A stretch of DNA of 64,000 bases from AP-15 sp963698995 (GCA_963698995.1 CAVOTD010000069.1:148575-212574); one strand, 5' to 3'; counted from the stretch's first letter, positions 36,142 to 46,610 are shown. Notes: a model not told the origin generated them from the sequence alone. A program made the numbers and translations.

Positions 36142-37866
36142 CTATCCCACCGCCGCCCGGGGGACTGGGCCGCGTGCGAGATCAACGACGGTGTCGTGAA
36201 ACCGTCGCAAGGTGCTGTGGTGGCCGACGCTGACAATCGTCGGCCGCCAAGGGGCTTCCCGCAGCAGTCGGTAGAGGGACGCTTCCGCCGCTTCGTCGAG
36301 GGCCGAGGTCGCCTCGTCGAGAAACACAATCTCGGGGCGGGCGAGCAATACCCGGGCAAAGGCCACACGTTGCTGTTCGCCGATCGACAGCCGCTGCGCC
36401 CAGTCCGCCTCTTCGTCGAGGCTATCGACCAACTCAGACAACCCAACCGCGCGCAGCGCTGCGACAAGGCTGTCGCGCGACTCCTCGCCGGCAGCACGCG
36501 GATAAACCAAAGCGTCCGCCAATGTACCCAGGGGCAAATAGGGGCGCTGCGGCAAGAACAACGAACGGCCGTCGGCGACCCGCACTCGGCCGCGGCCAAA
36601 CGGCCAAAGCCCGGCGATGGCGCGCAGCAAGGTGCTCTTGCCCGCCCCGGAAGCGCCGGTTATCAACAGCGACTCCTCAGGATTCGCAGTCAGCGAGATA
36701 TTCGGCCGCAGCAACCGGCCATCGGGGAGATTGAGATCGAGCGCGTCGACCTCGAGACCGCTGCCGCTGTGCTCGATTTCGATCGGCTGGGGCGCTCTGC
36801 GTTCCGCTGCGATTTCGTCCAACCTGCCACGAAACCCGGCGAGCCGCTGCACCACTGATTGATATTCGGCGATTTCGGTGTAAGCGCTGACGATGAAAGA
36901 CAACGCCTCCTGAACCTGGTTGAACGCGGACGAAATCTGCATCAACCCGCCGAGCTGGATCGCCTTGTTGAAATAGCGCGGAGCTGCCACGACGAACGGG
37001 AAAATAATCGCCAGCTGCGAATAGCCGGTGGTGAACCAGGTCAGCTTTTTACGGCGCTTGATGATGCCCCACCAGTTCGCGACGATCCACGCGAAGCGAC
37101 TCTTGAAGGTGTCGAACTCGCGCGCCTCGCCGCCGTAAAACGCCACATTCTCGGCGTTCTCGCGCAGCCTGACCATGCTGAAGCGGAAGTCAGCCTCATA
37201 GCGCTGCTGATCGAAGTTGAGCTGGATCAGCGGGTAGCCGATCCATCGCGTCAGCAAGGTGCCGCCGATGGCATAAATCAACGCGGCAAAGACCATATAG
37301 CCGGGGATTTTGATTACAAGACCGCTGCCGAGCGGGATCGTCAGCGCGCCTGACAAGGTCCACAGGATCGTGACGAACGAGACTAGGGTCACAAAGGAGC
37401 TCAAGAGACCGAGCGACAGCGCCAGGGTTATCGTCGCGAAACGGTCGAGATCCTCGGAGATGCGCTGATCCGGGTTGTCGGTAGTCGCCCGGTTCAGCTG
37501 CATCCGATAATACGACTGGTCGTCGAGCCAGTGGCGCAAATAGCGGTCGGTTAGCCAGCGCCGCCAGCGAATATGCAATATTTGTCGCAAGTAGAGTGAA
37601 TAGACGGCCACCACGATCAGCGCAAAGGCAATTATTCCGAAGATTGCGAACTGGCGCCAAAACTCGGGCCAATTGTACTGCTGAAGCGCATCGTAGAAAT
37701 CATTGTTCCAAGTGTTCAGGCGAACATTGAGACCGACGGTGATCAGATTGAGAGCGACGACGGCGAGCAACAGGCCGCGCGCCGCCCATTTCTCTTCCGA
37801 ATTCCAGTAGGGCCAGGCAAGATCCCAGGCCTGACGCAGGAAGCCCCGTTTGGTCGCCGCCGCCAT
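36142..37866 (-). CDS. ABC exporter, SbmA/BacA-YddA family
   Basis: A 574-residue half-transporter with fused membrane and ATPase domains. The N-terminal ABC_membrane_2 region has NDFYDALQQYNWPEFWRQF, RWRRWLTDRYLRHWLDDQ and NPDQRISEDLDRF, signatures shared by YddA and BacA-related transporters. The ATPase has Walker A GASGAGKST (about residue 415), a short signature LSIGEQQRVAFAR and Walker B IVFLDEATSALDE. Relatives import peptides or very-long-chain fatty acids or cobalamin; the substrate here is open. Confidence 0.88.
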   Translation of the reverse strand: MAAATKRGFLRQAWDLAWPYWNSEEKWAARGLLLAVVALNLITVGLNVRLNTWNNDFYDALQQYNWPEFWRQFAIFGIIAFALIVVAVYSLYLRQILHIRWRRWLTDRYLRHWLDDQSYYRMQLNRATTDNPDQRISEDLDRFATITLALSLGLLSSFVTLVSFVTILWTLSGALTIPLGSGLVIKIPGYMVFAALIYAIGGTLLTRWIGYPLIQLNFDQQRYEADFRFSMVRLRENAENVAFYGGEAREFDTFKSRFAWIVANWWGIIKRRKKLTWFTTGYSQLAIIFPFVVAAPRYFNKAIQLGGLMQISSAFNQVQEALSFIVSAYTEIAEYQSVVQRLAGFRGRLDEIAAERRAPQPIEIEHSGSGLEVDALDLNLPDGRLLRPNISLTANPEESLLITGASGAGKSTLLRAIAGLWPFGRGRVRVADGRSLFLPQRPYLPLGTLADALVYPRAAGEESRDSLVAALRAVGLSELVDSLDEEADWAQRLSIGEQQRVAFARVLLARPEIVFLDEATSALDEAAEASLYRLLREAPWRPTIVSVGHHSTLRRFHDTVVDLARGPVPRAAVG

Positions 37867-37924
37867 GATGTCCTCCGCCAGTCTCGCCCTACCCGATGAT
37901 ACGCCTTATGATGCCGGGGTCGTC

Positions 37925-38383
37925 ATGCCTGCGTCCGCCGTCGAGCCGATCAGCGCCACTCTTTTGGCGCGTGGCGTCTGCCGTACCTTGGAGCAACTCG
38001 GCTATGCGAGCCTAGTGGAATTCCCGCTCGCCAACGGCCGGCGCGCCGATGTTCTCGCCCTCGGCAGATCCGGTGACCTGACGATTGTCGAAATCAAGAG
38101 CTCCGTGGCTGATTTCCGCGCCGACCGCAAATGGACCGCCTACCGCGAATTTTCGGACCGCCTTTATTTCGCCGTACCAAATGATTTTCCGCGCGCGCTG
38201 ATTCCAGAGGAATGTGGCCTGATGGTGGCGGATTCCTTCGGCGCGGCGCTGTTGCGCGATGGCGCAACGATCAAGCTCGATGCCGGCCGCCGCCGCGCGC
38301 TCACCATGCGATTCGCCCGTATCGGCGCCGCTCGGTTGCGCCGTTTTCTCGACCCCGAAGCCAGCCCGCTCGACGGAATCTGA
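37925..38383 (+). CDS. mmcB: MmcB family DNA repair protein
   Basis: About 152 residues with a PD-(D/E)xK nuclease-like core: ADVLALGRSGDLTIVEIKSS (about residue 45-64) carries D and E-x-K. In Caulobacter MmcB acts with the ImuABC mutasome-independent damage response. ATG 37925 is preferred because earlier starts (37850, 37865, 37868) overlap the divergent exporter's start codon; this choice is uncertain. Confidence 0.75.
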   Translation: MPASAVEPISATLLARGVCRTLEQLGYASLVEFPLANGRRADVLALGRSGDLTIVEIKSSVADFRADRKWTAYREFSDRLYFAVPNDFPRALIPEECGLMVADSFGAALLRDGATIKLDAGRRRALTMRFARIGAARLRRFLDPEASPLDGI

Positions 38384-38416
38384 CGAATACGGGGACGAGA
38401 ACAGTGAGGGTCCGCT

Positions 38417-40354
38417 GTGAATCGCCGGCAGCGGCGCGCTGAGGCCAAGCGCGGGACATCCGCCAATCCCGCTGCCGGCGGCGGCCCGCCGGCGCGACTG
38501 TTCGACGCTGCGCTGCGCTATCACCACTCCGGAGATCTCGCAGAGGCTGAACGGCGCTATCGCCAGGTCCTGTCGATCGACCCCAGACACGCCCCCAGCC
38601 TTCATATGCTGGGTCTCATCGCGCATGCCCGGGGGCATTCCGAAGCCGCGATCAAACAAATCGGCGAAGCGATTGCGTTTAACGATCGAGTGCCCGAGTT
38701 CCACCACAACCTCGGCAACGTGTTACGCGAAGCCGGCGGCCTCGAGGCGGCGGCGATCGCCTATCAACGAGCGTTGGATCTCAGAGCCGATTCGGTCGAT
38801 ACACTCTACAATCTCGGGAATCTCAGCCAGGACCTCGGCCGGCCGGACGACGCCCTTGCCTATTTCGAGCAGGCGGCAGTGCTGCGACCGGCTTCCGTCG
38901 AGATCCTCAATAATCTTGGTGCCGCCCTCCACGATCATGGCCGCCTCGACGAGGCCATCGCTTGTTACCGGCGCGCCCTCTCGCTCCGGCCGGATTCGGT
39001 CGAGTCACTCGCCAATTATGGCGCTGCGTTGAGCGATGCGGGTCAGCTGGATTTGGCGGCCGACCAGTATGCCCGGGCCGTCGCCCTCGAGCCGGACCGC
39101 GCCGAGACGCTCAACGGTCTCGGCATCGTGCTGCGCGAACAAGGCAAGCCGGCCGCGGCGATCGCTCATTTCGAGCGCGCGCTATCCCTCGATCCCGACC
39201 GCGCCGAAACGCACAACAATCTGGCGATTGCGTTCGAGCACGCGGGTGACCTCAGGGCAGCGACAGCCCATTATCAGAAAGCCGTGTCGCTGAGCCCGCG
39301 ACAACCCGAGATCCACAACAATCTCGGCAATGCATTCGAACATCAAGGAATGCTCGACGAGGCGATGGCCTGCTATCAGCGCGCCCTCGCCCTCAAACCG
39401 GATTATGCCGAAGCGCACTACAACCGCTCGCTGTTGCGGCTGCTGCTCGGGGATTTTGCCCAGGGATGGGCCGAATACGAATGGCGCTGGCGATGCAAGA
39501 CAAATCCCGAGACCGGCTACCCGTTGCGTCCGCGGTGGTCGGGAGAGCCCCTCGCCGGCAAGACGATTCTGATCCAGACCGAGCAAGGGTTCGGCAACTC
39601 GTTCCAATTCCTGCGCTATGTCCCGGCGCTTGCCGAACGCGGCGCAAAGGTGGTCTTGACGGTGCCCGGCGCACTGATTCGCCTCGCCAAGACATTGCCG
39701 GGCGTCTCGGCCGTGCTGTCGGAAGGGGATGCGACGCCGGACGTTGATTTCTATTGTCCATTGCTCAGCCTGCCGCACCTGTTCGATACCCGACTGGAAA
39801 CGGTTCCGGCCTCGGTGCCCTATTTGGCTCCGCCCGGGGACACGTCGGCCGCGTGGAGCGGGCGGCTGCTGGCTTCACCCGGCCTCAAAATTGGCCTCGT
39901 GTGGTCGGGAAACCCTGCGAACCGCCTGAACTCGAGCCGATCAATCCCTTTGCTGGCGCTGGAACCGCTTCGGCGTATACCAGGGATCACCTGGTTCAGC
40001 CTGCAGGTCGGCTCGCCCGGCGAAGACATCGCTCTCGCCCGGGGCCAGACGGTGACGGATCTCTCGCCATTTTTGATCGATTTTGCCGAAACCGCGGCGG
40101 CGATTTGCCGTCTCGATCTGATCATTTCGGTGGAAACCGCGGTGGCTCACTTGGCCGGCGCTCTCGGTCGGCCCGTGTGGGTTCCGCTAACCGTGGTGCC
40201 GGCATGGCGCTGGCTGCTTGATCGGGAGGACAGCCCCTGGTACCCGACGATGCGATTATTCCGGCAGACGACCCCGAGCGACTGGACGGCTGTCGTCGAC
40301 GCCCTCGCGGAGGGGCTAACCCGGATGGTCCGCGAAAGGTCTGCCGATAATTGA
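38417..40354 (+). CDS. TPR protein with glycosyltransferase-9-like C-terminal domain
   Basis: A 645-residue protein starting at GTG with basic MNRRQRRAEAKRG. About nine TPR units (residues 30-335) are followed by GDFAQGWAEYEWRW and a GT-B-type domain: ILIQTEQGFGNSFQFLRYVP, GLVWSGNPANRLNSSRSIPL and the C-terminal DLIISVETAVAHLAGALGRP, typical of bacterial TPR-linked sugar transferases. It differs from the GT41 protein at 26918-29374. The target could be flagellin, S-layer or another surface protein. Converges with hldE, three bp apart. Confidence 0.85.
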   Translation: MNRRQRRAEAKRGTSANPAAGGGPPARLFDAALRYHHSGDLAEAERRYRQVLSIDPRHAPSLHMLGLIAHARGHSEAAIKQIGEAIAFNDRVPEFHHNLGNVLREAGGLEAAAIAYQRALDLRADSVDTLYNLGNLSQDLGRPDDALAYFEQAAVLRPASVEILNNLGAALHDHGRLDEAIACYRRALSLRPDSVESLANYGAALSDAGQLDLAADQYARAVALEPDRAETLNGLGIVLREQGKPAAAIAHFERALSLDPDRAETHNNLAIAFEHAGDLRAATAHYQKAVSLSPRQPEIHNNLGNAFEHQGMLDEAMACYQRALALKPDYAEAHYNRSLLRLLLGDFAQGWAEYEWRWRCKTNPETGYPLRPRWSGEPLAGKTILIQTEQGFGNSFQFLRYVPALAERGAKVVLTVPGALIRLAKTLPGVSAVLSEGDATPDVDFYCPLLSLPHLFDTRLETVPASVPYLAPPGDTSAAWSGRLLASPGLKIGLVWSGNPANRLNSSRSIPLLALEPLRRIPGITWFSLQVGSPGEDIALARGQTVTDLSPFLIDFAETAAAICRLDLIISVETAVAHLAGALGRPVWVPLTVVPAWRWLLDREDSPWYPTMRLFRQTTPSDWTAVVDALAEGLTRMVRERSADN

Positions 40355-40357
40355 GCC

Positions 40358-41818
40358 TCAGCCGGTCAGCCGGGCGATTGTCGCGGTCGTACTGTAGCCC
40401 GGCACTACTTTGGCAAGCAGCACCTCGCCGCCCGCGTTTCTGACAAAATCGGCCCCGACCACCTCGTCGAGGCGGTAGTCGTCACCCTTGACGAGAAGTT
40501 GCGGCCGGACATCGCGGATCAGCTCCATCGGCGTGTCTTCCTCGAAGACGACGATCAGATCGACCGCGGAAAGCGACGCCAGCACTGCGGCACGTTCGGA
40601 TTCGCTCTGGATCGGCCGGCTCGGGCCCTTTAGCCGGGCTGTCGACGCATCGCTGTTGAGACCGACAACGAGCCGATCGCATGCCGCCTTGGCTTGCCCG
40701 AGCAAGGCGACATGGCCGGGGTGGAGCAAGTCGAAGCAGCCATTGGTGAAACCGACTTTGAGCCCATGCCGGCGCCAGCGCGCCACCAGGTCAAGCGCGT
40801 GCGAGCGCGGCACAACTTTGTCCGAGGCGTGCAGATCCCGGCCGTTGATGGAGGCGGTCAGCTCGCTGGCATAGACCACCGCCGTGCCGGTCTTGCCGAC
40901 AACGATGCCGGCGGCGACGTTGGCGAGGCGCGCCGCGTCGGTCAGGTCGACGCCGATGGCCAGCGCTGCTGCAACGGTCGCGACGACCGTGTCGCCGGCG
41001 CCTGAGACGTCATAAACTTCGCGCACCTCGGTGCGCTGGACGTGCACCCTGCCGTCGCCCGACACCAGCACCGATCCTTCGGCGCCCAGCGAAGCCAGGA
41101 CCGCACCGAAGCCGCACCGCTCGATCAGCGCGCGCGACGCGGCGACGATCTCGTTGTCGGTCGTCACCGGCATTCCGGTCGCGTTTTCGAGCTCACGACG
41201 GTTCGGCTTCAACAGATCGGCGCCGCGGTAGCGTATGTGGTCGCCGCCCTTCGGGTCGACGATGACGCGCGCGCCGGCCTCGCGTGCCGCCCGGATGATC
41301 TCGAGCGCCATTCCTTCGGTCAGAACGCCCTTCGCATAATCCGAGATCACGACGACCGAATGATCAGCCACGAGCTCGCGAGCCAGGCGCAGCAGATCCT
41401 CGCGGATGTAGGGATCGAGCGGGATCGCGCTTTCGCGATCGGCCCGCAACAGCTGCTGATTGCCGGCAATGTACCGGGTCTTCAACGTGGTCGTCCGCTG
41501 CGGTTGGACAAGGACGTGGGCTTCGGCGCCGTCCTGCGCTTCGACCAGTCTGCCGATCTCGCGGCCGGCCTCGTCATTACCAACGACAGAGATAAGAGAT
41601 GATGCCGCACCCAAGGCCCGCAGGTTGCGAAGCACATTGCCCGCGCCACCCAGAGATTTCATCTCGCGCTCGATCCACAGCACGGGGATGGGCGCTTCCG
41701 GCGATACCCTTTCGACCTGGCCATAAACGTAGTGATCGAGCATCACATCGCCGATACACAGCACCCGGGCGGAGTTGAGGCGGTCGATGTGAGGAAGGAG
41801 ATCGCTGTTGTTGACCAT
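40358..41818 (-). CDS. hldE: Bifunctional heptose kinase/adenylyltransferase HldE
   Basis: A 486-residue two-domain enzyme for ADP-L-glycero-D-manno-heptose, used in LPS inner core. The N-terminal PfkB-type kinase (residues 1-320) has GGAGNVLRNL and the catalytic DVSGAGDTVVA; the C-terminal nucleotidyltransferase (345-485) has FTNGCFDLLHPGH. ATG 41818 gives the usual start; the frame upstream to 42115 lacks homology. No gmhA/gmhB/hldD genes are adjacent. The 41819-41934 gap carries no gene. Confidence 0.95.
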   Translation of the reverse strand: MVNNSDLLPHIDRLNSARVLCIGDVMLDHYVYGQVERVSPEAPIPVLWIEREMKSLGGAGNVLRNLRALGAASSLISVVGNDEAGREIGRLVEAQDGAEAHVLVQPQRTTTLKTRYIAGNQQLLRADRESAIPLDPYIREDLLRLARELVADHSVVVISDYAKGVLTEGMALEIIRAAREAGARVIVDPKGGDHIRYRGADLLKPNRRELENATGMPVTTDNEIVAASRALIERCGFGAVLASLGAEGSVLVSGDGRVHVQRTEVREVYDVSGAGDTVVATVAAALAIGVDLTDAARLANVAAGIVVGKTGTAVVYASELTASINGRDLHASDKVVPRSHALDLVARWRRHGLKVGFTNGCFDLLHPGHVALLGQAKAACDRLVVGLNSDASTARLKGPSRPIQSESERAAVLASLSAVDLIVVFEEDTPMELIRDVRPQLLVKGDDYRLDEVVGADFVRNAGGEVLLAKVVPGYSTTATIARLTG

Positions 41819-41934
41819 CGGCAATTCTTGGTTGCGGAGCCTGCGCAGTCTTTTGGCGGGGCGGGGAACGGTCGGCAAGAAAAATGCTCCTGAATTCTTG
41901 TGGTTATAGCGCAAAACCCTGCCTTTATCGCGGA

Positions 41935-42393
41935 TTATCGGCGGCGGCGCAGCAAAAGGTAGGTTGCGCCGGCGCCGCCATGATGCGGTTGCGCCGGCGA
42001 GATCGCCAGGATGTGCCGACGCAGCTCCGGCTCCTCGAGCCAGCGCGGAACCGAGCTCTTCAGGACCCCCGGCCCGCTCGCGCCGAGCCCTCGACCGGTT
42101 ATGACGAGAACGCAACGCCGCCCGGCGTCCCGCGATGCTGAAACAAAAACGACGAGGGACCGATGCGCCTCCCCCTGGGTCATTCCATGGAGATCAAGGC
42201 GGGCCTCGATTTTGTGCCGGCCACGCTTCAGCCTCTCGGCGTTAGCTCGGTCGAGGCCAGCGAACTGGTCGAGCCCGGCTGAGGTGTGCGGCTTAGCCCG
42301 CGGGGCATTGATCCGCGGCCAACGGAGCGGGCTCAGGTGACGGGCCTGGCCTTTCGGGAGGCGGCACGGCGCGGCCGTGCAAAGGACGCACAT
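41935..42393 (-). CDS. Smr domain protein, N-terminus uncertain
   Basis: The last 100 residues are a Smr (MutS2 C-terminal-like) domain: RLDLHGMTQGEAHRSL, VLVITGRGLGASGPGVLK and HHGGAGATYLLLRRRR. The usual alphaproteobacterial version begins with a conserved helix before the domain; here the first 45 residues look random (CTAAPCRLPKGQ), so the true N-terminus may be lost, frameshifted or displaced by the neighbouring lut operon. Smr proteins in this group usually follow mltA directly. Probable nucleic-acid-binding nuclease-like protein. Confidence 0.7.
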   Translation of the reverse strand: MCVLCTAAPCRLPKGQARHLSPLRWPRINAPRAKPHTSAGLDQFAGLDRANAERLKRGRHKIEARLDLHGMTQGEAHRSLVVFVSASRDAGRRCVLVITGRGLGASGPGVLKSSVPRWLEEPELRRHILAISPAQPHHGGAGATYLLLRRRR

Positions 42394-42422
42394 CCCGAAC
42401 CGCCTCCTGCCATACCGCGCGA

Positions 42423-43151
42423 CTACTCCGGGGGCCTAACGTGCTGCTCGTCGCCACTTTTCGTCACCCGATCGCCTTCAACGAGAACGATATGGAGACG
42501 CCGGGGTCCGTGTGCACCGAGCTCGATATGCTGCTCGATATCCGCCGTGCGCGACGGACCGGTGATGAAATTGATCACGCGCGGGAGCTTGTCCGACGCC
42601 TCGCTCGCCCGCAGCCGATCAAAGCCATCCTCGTAGCACGCCACTACCTGGTCGCTGCGCACCAATACGATGTGAGTCTCGGGAAGGAAATTGAGCGTCG
42701 TCGGGGTTTGCGCGCCGGATATCAGCATCAAGGTCCCGGTCTCGGCGATTGCCGCATAGCACGCCGTCAGGCTCACCTGGTCCTGCGCTTCCGCTCGCCC
42801 ATGCCGTATGTGAAGCAGCGGGCGAGCCTCCCACGGGATCCCACCGAGCGCGGGGTCGGGCGCCATGACCAGCTCGGCCGGAAGATTTTCGGCGGCGAGA
42901 TAGCGCACGACGGCCTCGGGTACTGCCGCCGGCGAGGTCACCCGGCTCACCGTCGCCTGAACCTCCTGCGCCATCGCGACAAAGAGGTCGACCCGCTGCC
43001 GGTCATCGAGGGCCGTCGCCCGAGCCGGGACGGGGTTGCGGCGATGCGCCGCGACGCGGGCGTGCAACTCAGCTTCGATATCGCTCCCTGGACGCGCCCG
43101 GTTCAACGAACTGCGGATGCCACCCAGGATCCGGTCGCGCGCCGCGCTCAC
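42423..43151 (-). CDS. lutC: Lactate utilization protein C
   Basis: A 242-residue LUD-domain protein, third subunit of the LutABC L-lactate oxidation complex. The domain has CYAAIAETGTLMLISGAQ, NFLPETHIVLV and FITGPSRTADIEQHIELGAHGP. GTG 43151 overlaps the lutB stop (GTGA), so the pair is coupled. The open frame extends upstream to 43358 within lutB. Confidence 0.9.
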   Translation of the reverse strand: MSAARDRILGGIRSSLNRARPGSDIEAELHARVAAHRRNPVPARATALDDRQRVDLFVAMAQEVQATVSRVTSPAAVPEAVVRYLAAENLPAELVMAPDPALGGIPWEARPLLHIRHGRAEAQDQVSLTACYAAIAETGTLMLISGAQTPTTLNFLPETHIVLVRSDQVVACYEDGFDRLRASEASDKLPRVINFITGPSRTADIEQHIELGAHGPRRLHIVLVEGDRVTKSGDEQHVRPPE

Positions 43152-44580
43152 TTCCGAGTTCCGCTCTTCTGCTGCTGCGCCCAAAGACTGTGAAAGCTGC
43201 GGCCCTCCGGCGCCGGCATGTCGCGCGCGTTGGTCCAGCCCGCGGCGAGCGGCAGGGCGCGGAAGCGTCCGCGCCGGCCGGCGGCCCAGCCCAGTGCCCA
43301 ACTCACGGTCTCGGCCAGCATGTGATAGAGCGCCGGCCGGCGCGCGGCCCAGGCCCATAGCGACAGACCGGTTCGGTAGACCGGCGGGCTCAGCTTCTGG
43401 GCAAATTCACGCTCTCGCCAGTGGCGCATCATTTTTGGCAACGGGATCTTGACCGGGCAGACGCTCTCGCAGCGTCCGCAGAAGGTCGAGGCATTGGGCA
43501 GGTGTCCGGCTTCTGCGATGCCGATCAGGCTCGGCGTCAGCACGGCGCCCATCGGGCCGGGATAGACCCAGCCATAGGCATGACCGCCGACCGCGGCATA
43601 AACCGGACAATGATTGATGCAAGCCGAGCAGCGGATGCAGCGCAGCATGTCCTGGAATTCGCCCCCGATCAGCGCGCTGCGGCCATTATCGAGCAGCACG
43701 ACGTGGTATTGCTCGGGACCGTCGAGATCGCCGGCCTGGCGCGGGCCGGTCGAGATCGTCGTGTAGGACGAGAACTCCTGGCCCGTCGCCGAGCGCGCCA
43801 GCAAGCGCAGCAAGGTCGCTGCATCCTCGAGCGTCGGGACCACCTTCTCGATGCTGGTCACGACGATATGGACGCGCGGCAAAGTCTGGGTCAGGTCGCC
43901 GTTGCCTTCGTTCGTTACAATGATGCTCGACCCGGTCTCGGCAACCAGGAAGTTAGCGCCGGTAATCCCGACATCGGCGGCGAGAAAACGCGGCCGCAGC
44001 ATGGCGCGCGCCTCGTCGCACATCTGGCGCGCGGTCGGCGAGCGACCCGTCCCGGGTCGAGCGAGCGATGCTCGGCCCGGAATGTGTCGGCGACCTGTTC
44101 TTTGATCAGATGGATGGCCGGCGCGATGATATGGCTTGGCGGCTCATGGCGCAGCTGAATGATGTATTCGCCGAGGTCGGTCTCGACCGGGGTGATGCTA
44201 TTTGCCTCGAGAGCCTCGTTGAGCCCGATCTCCTCGGCCACCATCGACTTTCCTTTGGTAACCGTCTTGGCGCCGGCCGCTCGGCAGATCTCCAACACGG
44301 CGGCGCAGGCCTCTTGCGGCGTCGATGCCCAATGCACCTGGCCGCCCGAAGCCAGGACTTTGCTTTCATAGAGCTCTAGGTAAAAATCGAGATGCTCAAG
44401 CGTATGGTCCTTGATCGACCGGCCGGTCTCGCGCAACGCCTCGAATTCGGGCAGCCGCTCGACAGCCATGCGGCGGCGCAGCGGAAAACCGGTTCGCGCC
44501 AGGCCGAGCGCCTGCTGCAGATTGTCGTTGGCGAGGCCGGCGCGGGCATTGGCCTCGAAGTTGCGGCTGGTCGCGAGCAT
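43148..44580 (-). CDS. lutB: Lactate utilization protein B (iron-sulfur subunit), frameshifted
   Basis: About 477 residues. The N-terminal LUD domain (KTVTKGKSMVAEEIGLNEAL, LGEYIIQLRHEPPSHI) and the C-terminal two-[4Fe-4S] ferredoxin domain (CIRCSACINHCPVY and CGRCESVCPVKIP) are in different frames. Adding one base in the CCC run at 44051-44053 joins them as DPGTGRSPTARQMCDEAR. Likely a sequencing error. It starts seven bases after lutA. Confidence 0.88.
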
Positions 44581-44586
44581 CGGTTC

Positions 44587-45339
44587 TTACCGCGGGGCGC
44601 CGATCGGAGGGACCGTGTCGGTCATGCCGGCCAGCACTTCGGCCACGTGTCGAACTTCGATGCGCCGGCCTTGGCGATAGAGCTTGCCGGCCATGTTGAG
44701 CAGACAGCCGAGGTCGCCGGCCAAAACCGCTTCGGCGCCGGTCGCGACGATGTCGGCTGCCTTGTCGGTGACCATCTTGTCCGAGATCTCGGGATATTTG
44801 ATGCAGAACGTGCCGCCAAAGCCGCAGCAGATCTCGGCCCCCGGCAGTTCCTTCAGCCGCAGCCCGGCAACCGAGGCGAGGAGCTGGCGCGGCTGATGCT
44901 TGACCTCGAGCTCGCGCAGGCCTGAGCAGGCGTCGTGATAGGTCACCTCACGGTTCCACTGCGCAGTCACCTTCCGCATCCCGCAGACATCGACGAGAAA
45001 CGAGACCAGCTCCCAACAGCGCTGGGCAAGCTCCCGCGCGCGCGGCAGGTTCGCCGGATCGTCGGCGAAGAGCTCAGGGTAGTGCTGGCGAAGCATCCCA
45101 GCGCAGGACCCGGAGGGCGCGACGACATAGTCAAAGCCGGCGAAGGCATCGAATAGCCGCAATGCGATCGCCTTGGCGTCGGCGCGGTCGCCGGAATTGT
45201 AGGCCGGTTGTCCGCAGCAGGTCTGAGCGCGCGGGACTTCGACCGTGCACCCGGCTTCCTCGAGCAGTTTCACCGCGGCAAAACCGACTGACGGCCGGAA
45301 CAGATCGACCAGACACGTCACGAACAGCGCCACACGCAT
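44587..45339 (-). CDS. lutA: Lactate utilization protein A
   Basis: A 250-residue protein with two CCG domains: TCCGQPAYNSGD (about residue 35) and EICCGFGGTFCIKYPE (about 190), the repeated Cys-rich motif of LutA and glycolate/heterodisulfide reductases. It starts with VALFVTCLVDLFRPSVG. ATG 45339 is preferred over the earlier start at 45483, which has no homology. First gene of lutABC; no lctP or lutR gene is nearby. Confidence 0.93.
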   Translation of the reverse strand: MRVALFVTCLVDLFRPSVGFAAVKLLEEAGCTVEVPRAQTCCGQPAYNSGDRADAKAIALRLFDAFAGFDYVVAPSGSCAGMLRQHYPELFADDPANLPRARELAQRCWELVSFLVDVCGMRKVTAQWNREVTYHDACSGLRELEVKHQPRQLLASVAGLRLKELPGAEICCGFGGTFCIKYPEISDKMVTDKAADIVATGAEAVLAGDLGCLLNMAGKLYRQGRRIEVRHVAEVLAGMTDTVPPIGAPR

Positions 45340-45394
45340 AGGGTACAGCTCGAAGAGAAGGGTTCCGGAAATTAGGGGTTGTCGGCTCGCCAAA

Positions 45395-46610
45395 TCAATC
45401 CGCACTCGGGGACGGCAGCCTGCCCGGAGCAAGCCGGCTCGCCACGGCGCGCGGCAGCAGCACATAATAGCGCCCGCGGGCATTCATCACCCCGGCACGG
45501 GAGCCTGCGGCATTGCCGGTCCCCCAAAAGACATCGCCGCGCACCGGGCCTTTGATTGCACCGCCGATATCCTGCGCGATCAGCAACCGGCGGATCTTCT
45601 CGGCCGGCGCGAAGCGCTCATCGGCTTCGAGCCAGATCGGGATGCCGAGGCCGATCAGGGAGCGATCGACGGCAAGGCTTCGCTCGGCGGTCAGCACCAC
45701 GCCTTCCGCACCGATTGGACCGTCGCCGGTAACCTCGCGGAAGAAGACGTAGGATGGGTTCTCGCGGCGCAGCCCGGCGCCGGCCTCAGGATGCTGCCTC
45801 ATCCAAGAGCGGATCGCCGGCATTGTCAGCTTGTCGCGCGCGATTTCGCCGCGTTCGATCAGAAGACGCCCGACCGCCACATAGGGATGTCCGTTCTGCC
45901 CGGCATAGCCAACCCGAAGGCTTCCCGCCGCTGCTCAGCTCAACCCGGCCCGAGCCTTGGATCTCCAGGAAGAAAGCATCGATCGGATCGTCGACCCACA
46001 GCAGCTCGAGCCCGCGACCGGCAAGTGCTCCGTCCTCGATCTCGGCTCGCGTCGGACGAGGTTCCCGAACCGGGTTGGGCGGCTTGCGGTAGATCGGTGT
46101 TTGGTAGCGGCCATGGCGCTGCCGCGACCCGTTGAGCTCGATCTCGTAATATCCGGTGAACAGCCCTCCGGTCGATCCATAGTCGGCCACCGCCAAAGGC
46201 ACAAACCCGGCCTCGAAAAAGCGCCGGGCCGCGGCGTCGTCTCCGGCCGGCAGCACCTCTGCCGCGCGACACAATCCACGCCAGTCGCCGACCCGCCCGA
46301 AATCGGCGCTCATGGCGGTTGCATCGAGCGGTGCCGTGTCCGTGCGGGTCAAAAACCGGGCACAGGATTTAAGGAAAGCCGGGATCACTGCTGAAAGGGT
46401 ATCGTCGTTCCACTCGGCGAGCCGGTCGAAGCCGACCGGCTCAAGCTGAAATCGTACGGGACCGTTATCTCGCGCCAGGGTCAGCGTCAGAAGTCCGAGC
46501 GCGACAGCCGCAGCGACGCGCCGCGACCACGCCGCTTTCAGCGGAACGTTAGCCGCTGCTCGTCGTAACGAGGGCCCAGTTCGGGTCGGTGGATCGGGTA
46601 TCGCGCGCAA
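45395..46610 (-). CDS. mltA: Membrane-bound lytic murein transglycosylase A, frameshifted
   Basis: About 400 residues. The MltA barrel domain contains GLFTGYYEIELNGSR and ELLWVDDPIDAFFLEIQGSG; the 3D domain has PSYVFFREVTGDGPIGAEGV, LGIPIWLEADE and the catalytic-region QDIGGAIKGPVRGDVFWG. The frames join if one A of the coding strand is dropped near 45922 (SLRVGYAGQNGHPYVAVGR). It cleaves peptidoglycan to 1,6-anhydro products. The start is unclear: a TTG at 46610 lies 62 bp inside the tim44 gene, and no better start precedes the signal-like VAAAVALGLLTLTLA. Confidence 0.85.
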
